From NCBI GenBank assembly GCA_910586015.1, contig CAJUGJ010000007.1, positions 70,435-134,434 of the forward strand: a stretch of DNA of 64,000 nucleotides, in the 5' to 3' direction. The notes under the pieces are model-generated. The model did not search any database. It was not told where the DNA came from and saw nothing but the letters and a program-made list of their open reading frames with translations. The DNA is from an uncultured Lachnospiraceae bacterium. GTDB taxonomy: Bacteria > Bacillota > Clostridia > Lachnospirales > Lachnospiraceae. The stretch's first letter is position 1, and every line of letters begins with the position of its first letter. Positions 17,178-26,345 of this stretch are shown one piece after another. Both the position numbers and the translations under genes were made by a program.

Positions 17178-18262
17178 TGGAGAACTTTTTTTGGTCTTTA
17201 GCAAAACAACTTCCTATGCTAGAGAAATTAAAAAGTATACCACAAGATCCAGAATATCATGGCGAGGGAGATGTATTTACTCATACCAGTTTAGTCTGTA
17301 ACGAATTGATTCAGACAGAGGAGTGGAACAAGATAGCAGATAAAGAAAGGAATACACTTTTATTTGCAGCAGCGCTTCACGATATTGGAAAACTGACTTG
17401 TACAAAACGTCTTGATGGAAGAATTACTTCTCCAAACCACGCAGTAAAGGGATCACAACAGTTTCGAAGACTTTGGTTAAGATACTATGGAAGTGGAATT
17501 TTTCCGGAGGATTTAACACAACGAGATGAGATTGCATGGCTGATTCGCTGGCATGGACTACCACAGTTATTTTTAGAAAAAGAAAATACAGAAGTAGCTT
17601 TGCGCAGAGCAGCAAAAACAGTTTCTCTTCGCCATTTGGCTCTTTTATCAGAAGCGGATTTTAAAGGACGTAAAAGCAGCGAACGTTCAAAACATCTGGA
17701 AACAATTCAGTATTTTAGAGAATATGCGAAAGAGTTAGGATGTTACGAAACTTCTTCTGAATTTCCAAATTGTTATACAGAATTAAAATATTTACGGGGA
17801 GAATTAGCTTGGTATGGTGATTGTTTATATGAACCAGAAAGCTTTTCAGTAATTTTAATGATGGGACTTCCACTTTCTGGAAAGGATACTTATATAAAAC
17901 AACATTTTTCTGATATGCCAATAATTTCTTTAGATGACATTAGACAAGAGTTTTCTATCAGTCCAACACAAGATAACAGCAAAGTGATAACAGAAGGGTT
18001 AAATCGTGCAAAGGAATTTTTAAGAAAAAAAGAAAGCTTTGTTTGGAATGCTACGAATCTGACCAGAAGAATTCGGGAAAAATTATATCGACTTTTTGAA
18101 GCATATGGAGCAAAAGTTACCGTTTTAAATATAGAAGCACCTTTTTTGGAACTTCTGATACGAAATCAGAAACGAGATCGGAAGCTGCCAGAGGCAGTAT
18201 TAGAAAAGATGCTTGGAATTTTAGAGTATCCAGATCCTTGGGTAACTAAACAGTTGCAATAA
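17177..18262 (+). CDS. HD-Pnk: 2',3'-phosphoesterase plus 5'-OH polynucleotide kinase
   Basis: A 361-aa two-domain end-healing enzyme. The N-terminal HD domain has His36, HD at residues 68-69 and a further metal-ligand pattern (RWHGLP). The C-terminal kinase has the P-loop GLPLSGKD at 230-237 and SLDDIRQEF. This order matches HD-Pnk described from Runella slithyformis, in which the HD domain removes 2',3'-cyclic phosphates or 3'-phosphates and the kinase phosphorylates 5'-OH ends. With the overlapping RNA ligase it would convert nuclease-cut RNA ends into ligatable ones. The substrate, perhaps cleaved tRNA, is inferred. Confidence 0.9.
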   Translation: MENFFWSLAKQLPMLEKLKSIPQDPEYHGEGDVFTHTSLVCNELIQTEEWNKIADKERNTLLFAAALHDIGKLTCTKRLDGRITSPNHAVKGSQQFRRLWLRYYGSGIFPEDLTQRDEIAWLIRWHGLPQLFLEKENTEVALRRAAKTVSLRHLALLSEADFKGRKSSERSKHLETIQYFREYAKELGCYETSSEFPNCYTELKYLRGELAWYGDCLYEPESFSVILMMGLPLSGKDTYIKQHFSDMPIISLDDIRQEFSISPTQDNSKVITEGLNRAKEFLRKKESFVWNATNLTRRIREKLYRLFEAYGAKVTVLNIEAPFLELLIRNQKRDRKLPEAVLEKMLGILEYPDPWVTKQLQ

Positions 18263-18289
18263 ATTTACAAAAATTTATAAAAAATATAA

Positions 18290-18750
18290 AAATTTATTGA
18301 AACGAATACCCTTTGTATCGTGAGAACGGTGCAAACTCAACGTTAAATGCTTTTAATCCCTAAAGCTCACAACCGAAACAGTAACCGGAAACGGTAAGCT
18401 GAGTAGAGATACTGCGGTGAGAAATCAGAAAAAACAGTGAGATGACCTAAGCTGAAACAAAAGCTAATTCGTGCTGATGAAAGGCAGAGCGTGACACATC
18501 AGAAACGTTAGTGCTAAGGGTTGGAACAATGGGTGTTTAGCAGGGAAAGTCCTAAGTCATGAAAATGATAAGGAAGACCCCCAACGACTATCTCCTTGAG
18601 GGAGAGTAAAACCGCAAGCGAAGGGCGGAAGAAAAATGTTGCCCTGTTTTTAAAGAAAAACAGGTGAAGATATAGTCTACGCTGGCATGAAAGTGTCAGA
18701 GGTCTGTTGGTGACGATAAGACTGCATCAGAGGTTGCGTTCTGATGTGAA
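18290..18750 (+). ncRNA. Group I intron core (5' part of the IStron)
   Basis: The P7 strands are visible as CAACGACTATCTCC (about 18582-18595) and GAAGATATAGTCTACGC (about 18666-18682): GACTA pairs with TAGTC, and AAGATATAGTC is the classic S element of group I introns. AGCAGGGAAAGTCCTAAGTC upstream supplies the P4-P6 side. In IStrons the 3' splice site lies at the far end of the element, so splicing would remove the transposase genes from the RNA. Confidence 0.85.
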
Positions 18751-18854
18751 TAAGATAAATATATATAAATCTAAAAAATCTAAAAAAATCTATTAACAAA
18801 ATTCCATAACTATGTTATCCATGTACAGTTATCAGATATAAAGGAGCAAGTTTT

Positions 18855-19473
18855 ATGGAATGGAGAAGCATAGGTAAATTTGCTAAAAAGGTTGGTTTAA
18901 GACCAACTACACTCAGACGAAAGCATGACACAGGAGAACAGATACCTTGTCATATCAGTAAAGGCGGAACACATTATGATTCTACAGAACAGCTTGATCA
19001 ATTTTTAAACATCGGGCAGAAAAGAAAGTCATTGGATATTGTAGAGTTTCTACTCTGGCACAGAAAGAGGATTTAAAAACATTAATAATCATGAAATTTC
19101 AAAAATAGTGATTCTTTACAAAGACAGGCTTGTCCGATTTGGCTATGAGATGATAGAATACTTATACCAGATGAACGGTGTTGAAATTGAAGTTATTGAC
19201 AATACCAAGTATAGTAAAGAACCAGAACTGACAGATGATTTCATTCCAATCATTACTGTATTTGCAAACGGGCTGTACGGTCACAGGTCAAAGAAAACGA
19301 AAAAATTGATGGATAAGGTGAAAGCAAATGCTACTGACAAGGAAAATACGACTGAAACCGACATCGGAACAGGAAATACTATTCCGAAAAAGTGCAGGAG
19401 TTGCAAGATGGGCATACAATTATTTTCTTTCGGAAAAGGAACGTGTTTGGCAGGAATATCTTGCAAACGATAA
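18855..19473 (+). pseudogene. IS607-family serine recombinase (TnpA), frameshifted and internally deleted
   Basis: ATG 18855 behind AAAGGAGC opens a MerR-like helix-turn-helix (WRSIGKFAKKVGLRPTTLRR). Around 19020 the frame changes: another frame then reads VIGYCRVSTLAQKEDL, the catalytic serine motif of IS607 recombinases, for a short distance. A block of roughly 45 residues is missing. The C-terminal part resumes at 19108 (LYKDRLVRFGYEMIEYL). The domain order is diagnostic, but the product cannot be functional. The last frame runs into tnpB. Confidence 0.85.
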
Positions 19474-20515
19474 AACAGGTGTAAAAACAGTCCGTGAAGG
19501 AGAAGTCAGAAAGTATATTAACAATGTTCTGAAAAAGACTACGCACACATGGCTAAAAGAAGTAGGCAGTAATGTTATGAAACAGGCAGTAAAAGATGCA
19601 AATACTGCGTTTCAAGCCTATTTCAAGGGAATTTCGAATAAACCTTGTTATAAGTCAAAACACAAATCAAAACTATCTTTTTATGTGAACTATGAAAGTC
19701 TTTCCAGAAAAAACGGCGGTTTTCATGGTGAGAAGATAGGTTTTGTAAAGACTTCAGAAGCGTTGCCAAAATTACCGAAAGGACAGAACTACTCAAATCC
19801 GCATATCTCTTTTGACGGAAAGTATTGGTATTTGACAGTCGGCTATGAAGTTCCTGAGATAACATGTGACCTGACAGACAGAAGTATTGGTATTGATTTA
19901 GGTATCAAGGATTTGGCAATCTGCTCAAATGGAAAGACCTATAAAAATATCAACAAATCACACAAAGTCAGACGGCTGGAAAGAGTTTTGAAAAGAGAAC
20001 AGCGAATATTGTCTCGTATGCTCCAACAGAAGATTTCAGGTTACAGAACAGTCAATGATCAAAGATTTCCTGTCTTTATCAAGCCGCTTTATGAATGCAG
20101 GAATGTTCAGAAACAGAAGAAAACCATAAAATTACTGTACAGAAGACTTGCGAATATCAGAAATAACTATTTGCATCAGACCACAACAGAGATCGTGAAA
20201 ACCAAGCCGTCTCGTATTGTTATGGAAACTCTGAATGGAAAGGATATGATGAAAAACAGGCATCTTGCAAAGTCAATTCAAAAACAGAAATTTTATGAGT
20301 TCAAGCGACAGATAGCTTATAAGTGTCAGAAATATGGTATTACATTCATTGAAGTACCAACATTTTATCCAAGTTCAAAGACCTGTTCGTGCTGTGGCTG
20401 TATCAGAAAAGACCTGAAACTTTCTGACCGTATTTATAAATGTAAGGAGTGTGGACTTGTAATAGATAGGGATTTCAATGCAAGTTTGAATTTAGCAACT
20501 TATCCATCTGCATAG
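19328..20515 (+). CDS. tnpB: TnpB RNA-guided nuclease of the IStron
   Basis: A 395-aa TnpB. RuvC-I is GIDLGIKDLAI (Asp190), RuvC-II VMETLNGKDMM (Glu300) and RuvC-III IDRDFNAS (Asp382). A CSCCG...CKECG zinc finger lies between the last two. All catalytic residues are present, so the nuclease looks intact although tnpA is broken. TnpB proteins cut DNA guided by an omega-RNA made from the element's right end and are relatives of Cas12. In IStrons the guide RNA and the intron 3' splice site overlap, so the two RNAs compete. Confidence 0.93.
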   Translation: MLLTRKIRLKPTSEQEILFRKSAGVARWAYNYFLSEKERVWQEYLANDKTGVKTVREGEVRKYINNVLKKTTHTWLKEVGSNVMKQAVKDANTAFQAYFKGISNKPCYKSKHKSKLSFYVNYESLSRKNGGFHGEKIGFVKTSEALPKLPKGQNYSNPHISFDGKYWYLTVGYEVPEITCDLTDRSIGIDLGIKDLAICSNGKTYKNINKSHKVRRLERVLKREQRILSRMLQQKISGYRTVNDQRFPVFIKPLYECRNVQKQKKTIKLLYRRLANIRNNYLHQTTTEIVKTKPSRIVMETLNGKDMMKNRHLAKSIQKQKFYEFKRQIAYKCQKYGITFIEVPTFYPSSKTCSCCGCIRKDLKLSDRIYKCKECGLVIDRDFNASLNLATYPSA

Positions 20516-20670
20516 TTTCACATACAAGAATATGCAGATAGGTACCTATCGCTACTGGGGAATGAAAGCCTGTGGAGTGTTAGATCAAACGAAAGTAGCT
20601 CCGGCAAAATCGGACACTTGGAAACAGGAAGGCATTTCGTGAGGAATGTCATAGTATAGATATATAAGAT
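20516..20670 (+). ncRNA. Right end of the IStron: omega-RNA scaffold and intron 3' region
   Basis: Downstream of tnpB is a non-coding structured segment including a hairpin GGCATTTCGTGAGGAATGTC near 20630-20650. In TnpB elements this region encodes the guide-RNA scaffold, with the guide beginning at the element border. In IStrons it also carries the 3' splice site. The assignment comes from position and hairpin, not from a covariance search. Confidence 0.6.
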
Positions 20671-20763
20671 TTTTATAAATTTATATATATTTATCGTAGC
20701 GGAAGCTTATCATACAGTAACAATATGGAATTTTCAGCAAGAGAAGTAAAACTACACTCTTAC

Positions 20764-20855
20764 TTGTAAATTGGTATATTGTCTGCTATAATAGCCAATA
20801 GCTGTATATCCTGCCCTTATCAGGAACATACTTCTGATAAGGGCAGTTTGTTTAA
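20764..20855 (+). promoter_or_regulatory. Promoter followed at once by a terminator hairpin upstream of asnS
   Basis: TTGTAA (20764-20769), 17 bases, TATAAT (20787-20792). Only about 12 bases after the expected start site comes a 13-bp stem, CTGCCCTTATCAG (20811-20823) / CTGATAAGGGCAG (20834-20846), then TTTGTTT. The transcript would be about 50 nt. It may be an attenuator for asnS or a small RNA. No T-box signature is visible. Confidence 0.65.
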
Positions 20856-20944
20856 CAATAATTAGCAATCCACATAATTATCTTGCTCTTAACTGCTGTG
20901 AGTGGATTGAAACAAAGAATGGAAAAAAGAAAGGGAGGATAAGA

Positions 20945-22336
20945 ATGGAACTTATTTCAGTACGTGAATTATACCACAATAAAGAAACTTATTTAGGAAC
21001 TAAAATCACTGTTGGAGGTTGGGTAAAAAGTATTCGCGATTCAAAAACATTTGGATTTTTAGTATTAAACGATGGGACATTTTTTGAACCTCTTCAAGTA
21101 GTTTATAGTGATAAATTAAGTAATTTTACAGATATTTGCAAATTAAATGTGGGTTCTGCTGTTATTATTACAGGTGAATTAGTAGCAACTCCACAGGCAA
21201 AACAACCATTTGAAATTCAAGCGGAACAAGTTGAGGTAGAAGGGGTTTCTTCACCAGAATATCCTCTCCAAAAAAAGCGCCATACATTAGAATATTTAAG
21301 GACAATGACACATCTGCGTTCAAGGACAAATACTTTTCAGGCAGTATTTCGTGTACGTTCTTTGATTGCTTATGCCATTCACAAATTCTTTCAAGAGAGA
21401 GATTTCGTCTATGTGCATACTCCTCTCATTACTGGAAGTGACTGTGAAGGAGCAGGGGAGATGTTTCAAGTGACAACGCTTGATCTAAATCAGATACCGA
21501 AAAAGGAAGATGGAACGATTGATTTTTCAGAGGACTTTTTTGGAAAGCCTACGAATTTAACGGTAAGTGGTCAGTTAAATGGCGAAAGCTTTGCAATGGC
21601 ATTTCGAAATATCTATACATTTGGACCAACATTTCGTGCAGAAAATTCCAACACTACTAGACATGCGGCAGAATTTTGGATGATTGAGCCGGAAATTGCC
21701 TTTGCAGATCTTAAAGATGATATGGCATTAGCAGAGAGTATGATTAAATATATTATTCGATATGTCCTAGAAAATGCACTAGAAGAGATGCAGTTTTTTA
21801 ATTCTTTTGTAGATAAGGGATTATTGGAACGGTTAAATCATGTTTTAAGTTCTGATTTTGGTCATGTCACATATACACAGGCAATTGAACTTTTAGAAAA
21901 ACACAATGATAAATTCGACTATAAAGTATCGTGGGGATGTGATTTGCAGACAGAACATGAAAGATATTTAACAGAAGAAATCTTTAAAAAGCCAGTATTT
22001 GTAACAGACTATCCAAAAGAGATTAAAGCATTTTATATGAAACTAAATGAAGATGGAAAGACAGTTGCCGCGATGGATTGTCTAGTTCCGGGTATTGGAG
22101 AAATTATTGGTGGAAGTCAAAGAGAAGATGATTATAATAAACTTCTTACTAGAATGGAAGAACTTGGATTAAAGAAAGAAGATTATGACTTCTATTTGGA
22201 TTTAAGAAAATATGGTTCTGCTAGACATGCAGGTTTTGGACTTGGATTTGAACGTTGTGTTATGTATTTAACTGGAATGGGTAATATCAGAGATGTGATT
22301 CCTTTTCCACGTACAGTAAATAACTGTGATTTATAA
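20945..22336 (+). CDS. asnS: Asparaginyl-tRNA synthetase
   Basis: A 463-aa class II synthetase charging tRNA-Asn. The N-terminal OB-fold (KITVGGWVKSIRDSKTFGFL) binds the anticodon. Class II motifs follow: motif 2 TFRAENSNTTRHAAEFWMIE and motif 3 GFGLGFERCVMYLTGM. AAAGGGAGGATAAG precedes the ATG. It lies downstream of the IStron and a promoter-terminator pair, with the phosphoesterase gene 16 bases after it. Confidence 0.97.
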   Translation: MELISVRELYHNKETYLGTKITVGGWVKSIRDSKTFGFLVLNDGTFFEPLQVVYSDKLSNFTDICKLNVGSAVIITGELVATPQAKQPFEIQAEQVEVEGVSSPEYPLQKKRHTLEYLRTMTHLRSRTNTFQAVFRVRSLIAYAIHKFFQERDFVYVHTPLITGSDCEGAGEMFQVTTLDLNQIPKKEDGTIDFSEDFFGKPTNLTVSGQLNGESFAMAFRNIYTFGPTFRAENSNTTRHAAEFWMIEPEIAFADLKDDMALAESMIKYIIRYVLENALEEMQFFNSFVDKGLLERLNHVLSSDFGHVTYTQAIELLEKHNDKFDYKVSWGCDLQTEHERYLTEEIFKKPVFVTDYPKEIKAFYMKLNEDGKTVAAMDCLVPGIGEIIGGSQREDDYNKLLTRMEELGLKKEDYDFYLDLRKYGSARHAGFGLGFERCVMYLTGMGNIRDVIPFPRTVNNCDL

Positions 22337-22352
22337 GAGAGAAGTGTAGAAC

Positions 22353-23213
22353 ATGATAGCGGTACTTTCTGATATTCACGGAAATTATCTCGCACTAAAG
22401 GCAGTAATTGACAGTCTGCCTTTAGTGTCAGAAATTTGGATTCTTGGAGATACTTTGGGGGAACTTCCATTTCCTTTCGAAACGATTTCATGTCTGGAAC
22501 AACTGAAAGAACATACTACACTTCGTATGATTGCAGGAAATAGAGAATATTCTTTGTTAGAGGCACATAAAGGAGAACATCCTGATTGGTGGAAGGGTAC
22601 ACGTATGAGAGCTCTAGCATGGACAGTCGATCAGCTAAGAGATGTACATTGGAGAGAAATGGAACAGCTTTCAAATGTACTCTATACAGATGTATTGTCA
22701 GGAGGAGCAGTCTTATGTCATGGAACACCAAAACAGGTAAGGGGAATGATACGAACGAGAAAACAGGCAGAAAAGGAGATAAAGCATTGTTCTAAGACAT
22801 GGATTATCTGTGGACACACGCATAATTCTAAGTTTTTTCGCATAGATCACAAAAATATAGTCAATGCAGGTTCAGTAGGAATTTCCCTAGATGGAGTTGG
22901 AGGAGTGGCATGTTATGCTCTGATAGAACCATCTAAAAAAAGGGAAGAGTCAGGATGTGTAGAACTAAGATATGTATCTTATGATGTAGAAAAGACAGTT
23001 GAATTATTAAAAAAAAGCGAGGTTTGGGAGCTTGCACCGGGTATAGCAAGAACAGAGATGTTAGAACTTCAGACAGGAAGGCATTATATGATAAGGCTGG
23101 TTTCGTTTTGTCATAAATATGCAGAACAGTATTTAGGATATCCAGTAGAGGACATTCCAACAGAACTTTGGGTGGAAGCAGAAAAGAAATGGATAACAAA
23201 TAAGTTTTGCTGA
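22353..23213 (+). CDS. Metallophosphoesterase (YfcE-like)
   Basis: A 286-aa calcineurin-type phosphoesterase. The dinuclear-metal motifs appear in order: SDIHGN (residues 6-11), GDTLGE, GNRE and GHTH. The core is a YfcE/MJ0936-type phosphodiesterase fold, extended by about 90 residues at the C-terminus without a recognised domain. It starts 16 bases after asnS and 28 bases before the PBP gene, suggesting cotranscription. The substrate is unknown. Confidence 0.88.
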   Translation: MIAVLSDIHGNYLALKAVIDSLPLVSEIWILGDTLGELPFPFETISCLEQLKEHTTLRMIAGNREYSLLEAHKGEHPDWWKGTRMRALAWTVDQLRDVHWREMEQLSNVLYTDVLSGGAVLCHGTPKQVRGMIRTRKQAEKEIKHCSKTWIICGHTHNSKFFRIDHKNIVNAGSVGISLDGVGGVACYALIEPSKKREESGCVELRYVSYDVEKTVELLKKSEVWELAPGIARTEMLELQTGRHYMIRLVSFCHKYAEQYLGYPVEDIPTELWVEAEKKWITNKFC

Positions 23214-23241
23214 TTAGACATAAGGATGGAGTTGATGAAAA

Positions 23242-25326
23242 ATGACAGCGAAAAGCAGTACAGGACAAGGAAAGCATAATAAGAAAAAACGGGGAATTTT
23301 TAAAAAGGCTGCGGGTGGGGCAGGCAAAATTGTATTATTACTTGTTTTATTTGTGTTATTAGTAGTTGCCGCCGCTGGAAGTTGGTTTTATTTTCGCTAT
23401 GGAAAAACGATTTTAAAACTACAAAATACAGCAAAGCGATATGCAGCATCCTCTAACATCGAAACATTTCGTCAAAGCCAAACCAGTCTTGTCTATGCAG
23501 CAGACGGTACACTGATCTCGAAGTTAAAAGGAGAAAAAGACGTCTATTATTTAAGTTACAATACCATTCCAAAAACTGCTCTTCAGGCAATGTTAGCAAC
23601 GGAAGACAGAAAATTTTTTGAGCATGATGGAATTGATTTGTTAGCAAACATTCGTGCTTCTATTGTCTTAATTAAAAATAAGGGAGAGATTCACCAAGGA
23701 GCAAGTACGATTACGCAACAGTTAGCAAGAAATATTTTTCTGTCCAATGAAGTGACTTGGGAGAGAAAGATTACAGAGATCTTTTTGGCAGCAGAATTAG
23801 AAAAACGATATAGTAAAACACAGATTCTTGAATTTTATATGAACAATATCTATTTTGCCAATGGCTACTATGGACTTCAAGCGGCGTCCAACGGCTATTT
23901 TAGTCGTAGTGCCCAAGAATTAAGTCTGTCAGAAATTGCGTTTTTATGTGCAATACCGAATAATCCCACAAAGTATAATCCCCTAACAAATTTTGAAAAT
24001 GTGATGGAACGCAGGGATAAAGTTTTAATGCAGATGAAAGATGAGGGCTTTATTACTTTATCTGAATATAAGAAAGCACTGAGAAAAGAAATTACACTAA
24101 ATGTTAATTTTACAGATAGAAAAAATTATGTAGAGAGCTATACTTACTATTGTGCCATTCGGGCATTGATGGAACAAGAAGGTTTTGTATTTCAAAATCG
24201 GTTTTTAGATGATACAGTAAAACAAGAATATGAAGAACGATATTATGAAGCATATTATCGAATCCAAAAAACATTATTTACAGGGGGATATCGAATTTAT
24301 ACTTCCATTGATTTAAACAAGCAAGAACTTTTACAACAAGCAGTCGATCAAGAATTGGCTGGATTTACAGAAATTGGAGAAAACGGAGCTTATCAATTAC
24401 AAGGAGCGGCTGTCTGTATTGATAATGATAGTGGACTTGTTACAGCAGTCGTTGGAGGAAGAGAACAAAAAGATCAAAAAGGATATACACTAAACCGCGC
24501 CTATCAGAGTTTCCGTCAGCCGGGAAGTGCGATAAAACCCTTAGTAGTTTATACACCGATGTTTGAACGTGAAATGACTCCAGAAGATATAGTAATAGAT
24601 GAAAAATTTGAAGATGGTCCTAGAAATGCAGAAGGTACATATGAAGGTGAAATTACAGTAAGAAGGGCAGTTGAAGTATCTAAAAATACCATTGCATGGA
24701 AATTGTTTGAGGAATTAACGCCACAGGTAGGATTGTCCTATTTATATCATATGAATTTTTCTAAGCTTTGTTCCAAAGATAATGTATCAGCCGCATCCAT
24801 TGGGGGTCTGACTTATGGAGCAAGTCCCGTAGAGATGGCATCTGCCTATGCTACTCTTGCAAATGAAGGGATCTACCGAAATCCAACCTGCATTATAAAA
24901 ATTATGGATGCAAAAGGAAATGAAGTGGTAGGAGAATCGAAAGCAGAAAGTAGAATTTATGAAAAAGAAGCGGTAAAGATTATGACCGATGTTTTACAGG
25001 GAGTTATGATACGTGGAACAGGAAGAAAAATGGCATTAAAAGGAATGAGTAGTGCGGGAAAGACTGGAACTACAGTCAACCGAAAAGATGGCTGGTTCTG
25101 CGGCTACACAAAGTATTATACAACTGCTGTTTGGGTAGGGGCTGATATGCCAAAGAAAATAAGCGGACTTTCAGGAAATAGTTATCCGGGACGTATCTGG
25201 AAACAATTTATGCAGGAAATTCATAAGGATCTTCCAGATCGCGAATTTGAAGCTTATGAAGAAAAAGTAAAACAGGAAGAAGAAATTATATGGGATAGAG
25301 ATACTATTTCTCCTCCAGAAGAATAG
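23242..25326 (+). CDS. Class A penicillin-binding protein (PBP1-type)
   Basis: A 694-aa bifunctional peptidoglycan synthase. A cytoplasmic basic start precedes a membrane helix at about residues 28-50. The GT51 transglycosylase follows, with EDRKFFEHDGID and QGASTITQQLARN. The transpeptidase has the active-site SAIK (Ser429, Lys432), SKN and KTGT motifs. It polymerises and crosslinks glycan strands at the outer membrane face. The short acidic C-terminal tail has no PASTA or FN3 extension. Confidence 0.95.
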   Translation: MTAKSSTGQGKHNKKKRGIFKKAAGGAGKIVLLLVLFVLLVVAAAGSWFYFRYGKTILKLQNTAKRYAASSNIETFRQSQTSLVYAADGTLISKLKGEKDVYYLSYNTIPKTALQAMLATEDRKFFEHDGIDLLANIRASIVLIKNKGEIHQGASTITQQLARNIFLSNEVTWERKITEIFLAAELEKRYSKTQILEFYMNNIYFANGYYGLQAASNGYFSRSAQELSLSEIAFLCAIPNNPTKYNPLTNFENVMERRDKVLMQMKDEGFITLSEYKKALRKEITLNVNFTDRKNYVESYTYYCAIRALMEQEGFVFQNRFLDDTVKQEYEERYYEAYYRIQKTLFTGGYRIYTSIDLNKQELLQQAVDQELAGFTEIGENGAYQLQGAAVCIDNDSGLVTAVVGGREQKDQKGYTLNRAYQSFRQPGSAIKPLVVYTPMFEREMTPEDIVIDEKFEDGPRNAEGTYEGEITVRRAVEVSKNTIAWKLFEELTPQVGLSYLYHMNFSKLCSKDNVSAASIGGLTYGASPVEMASAYATLANEGIYRNPTCIIKIMDAKGNEVVGESKAESRIYEKEAVKIMTDVLQGVMIRGTGRKMALKGMSSAGKTGTTVNRKDGWFCGYTKYYTTAVWVGADMPKKISGLSGNSYPGRIWKQFMQEIHKDLPDREFEAYEEKVKQEEEIIWDRDTISPPEE

Positions 25327-25448
25327 TTATTGTATCAGATAAACTTTAGAATTTAGAATGCCGATATAATAAAAAATAGATAACATCAGATAACTTGCAA
25401 AAGGCGATACGTATAAAATAATACGTAAAACGCAGAAATGAGGTTAAT

Positions 25449-26228
25449 ATGGGGGTTAAAATCGGCACAGATAATTCAAGAGTGATAGAACTAAAAGATC
25501 GAAACGGAACTGTCGTAGGAAGTATAAGAATTTCAAGTCCAGCAAAGAAAAAACGAAAACATGCACAATATAGTTTTAGAGAACTTTCGGATCTGATCAT
25601 AAGATCGAGAACATCAAGTGGGGCATATCATGTTGTAACGATGGCTCGTACAAAAATTGCAATGCTTCAAAAAAAATTAAAAACAGGTGAATATAACGAC
25701 AAAGAATTAGAAAGTGCAATTATTCATGCAAAAAAGATGGAACGGATAGCTCGAAAAAAAGCAAAACATTTAAAAGAAGAAGAAAGAGCAAAAAATCAGG
25801 GTTTTTGTCTAACAGAATCTGAGGAGATGGAAGCTTCCGATTTAGAAGAGGAAAAAGAAGAAGTAGTTGAATTAAGTAAAGATGAGCTAGAAAAATTGAT
25901 GCAGGAATTTCAAGAACTCATGAAAGAATCTATGAAAGAAGAGATGGGACTTAGTGATCTGGCAGATGAATTTATGGGAATAGAGATACAAAAAGATATG
26001 ACACCACAGGATCTAGAACGTTTAAAGAAAAAACATAGATCGGATGAGATGAAAGAGATTACAGAAGCGAATATGAAGTATTTAAAAGCTTTGTTTCAGG
26101 AAATGGAAAAAGAAAAACAAGGCAACTCAAGCGGTGTTTCTTTAGAACTTTCAGGAACAGAAATGCCTGTACAAGTGACAGAAACGCCTGTTATTATTGA
26201 GGGTGGAAATTTTGATGTTTCTCTATAA
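25449..26228 (+). CDS. Unknown charged coiled-coil protein
   Basis: A 259-aa soluble protein behind AAATGAGGTTAAT. Residues 60-110 (ARTKIAMLQKKLKTGEYN, IIHAKKMERIARKKAKHL) form a strongly basic helical region, followed by an acidic Glu-rich segment (about 120-185) and a low-complexity tail. The N-terminus (NSRVIELKDRNGTVVGSIRI) looks like a short beta element. I do not recognise a named family. It stands alone between the PBP gene and the GH127 gene. Confidence 0.75.
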   Translation: MGVKIGTDNSRVIELKDRNGTVVGSIRISSPAKKKRKHAQYSFRELSDLIIRSRTSSGAYHVVTMARTKIAMLQKKLKTGEYNDKELESAIIHAKKMERIARKKAKHLKEEERAKNQGFCLTESEEMEASDLEEEKEEVVELSKDELEKLMQEFQELMKESMKEEMGLSDLADEFMGIEIQKDMTPQDLERLKKKHRSDEMKEITEANMKYLKALFQEMEKEKQGNSSGVSLELSGTEMPVQVTETPVIIEGGNFDVSL

Positions 26229-26345
26229 TAATTGTAAATCTTATTGGATTGTACATTAAAATATATGATTATCCATTTCCTATCAAAGAAATAAGTAATA
26301 TAATGGATATCATATAACAAAACGATAAGAAAAGAGGATGAAAGT

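Larger units (their letters stand above)
18290..20670 (+). mobile_element. IStron: group I intron fused to an IS607-type TnpB element
   Basis: A group I intron core (about 18290-18750) is followed without a break by an IS607-type tnpA remnant, an intact-looking tnpB, and a structured right end. This arrangement is known from clostridial IStrons such as CdISt1. The element lies between hd-pnk and asnS. Exact ends are not resolved because both flanks are AT-rich; the left end is near 18285-18310 and the right end near 20655-20680. Confidence 0.85.

Noticed and set aside
19108..19473. Independent 121-aa gene
   Set aside because: It is the C-terminal piece of the broken IS607 recombinase running into tnpB.
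20882..20913. CRISPR array
   Set aside because: There is only a single repeat-like copy, with no spacers and no cas genes.
20700..20944. T-box leader of asnS
   Set aside because: No AGTA/specifier arrangement and no T-box sequence were found; the transcript before the hairpin is too short.
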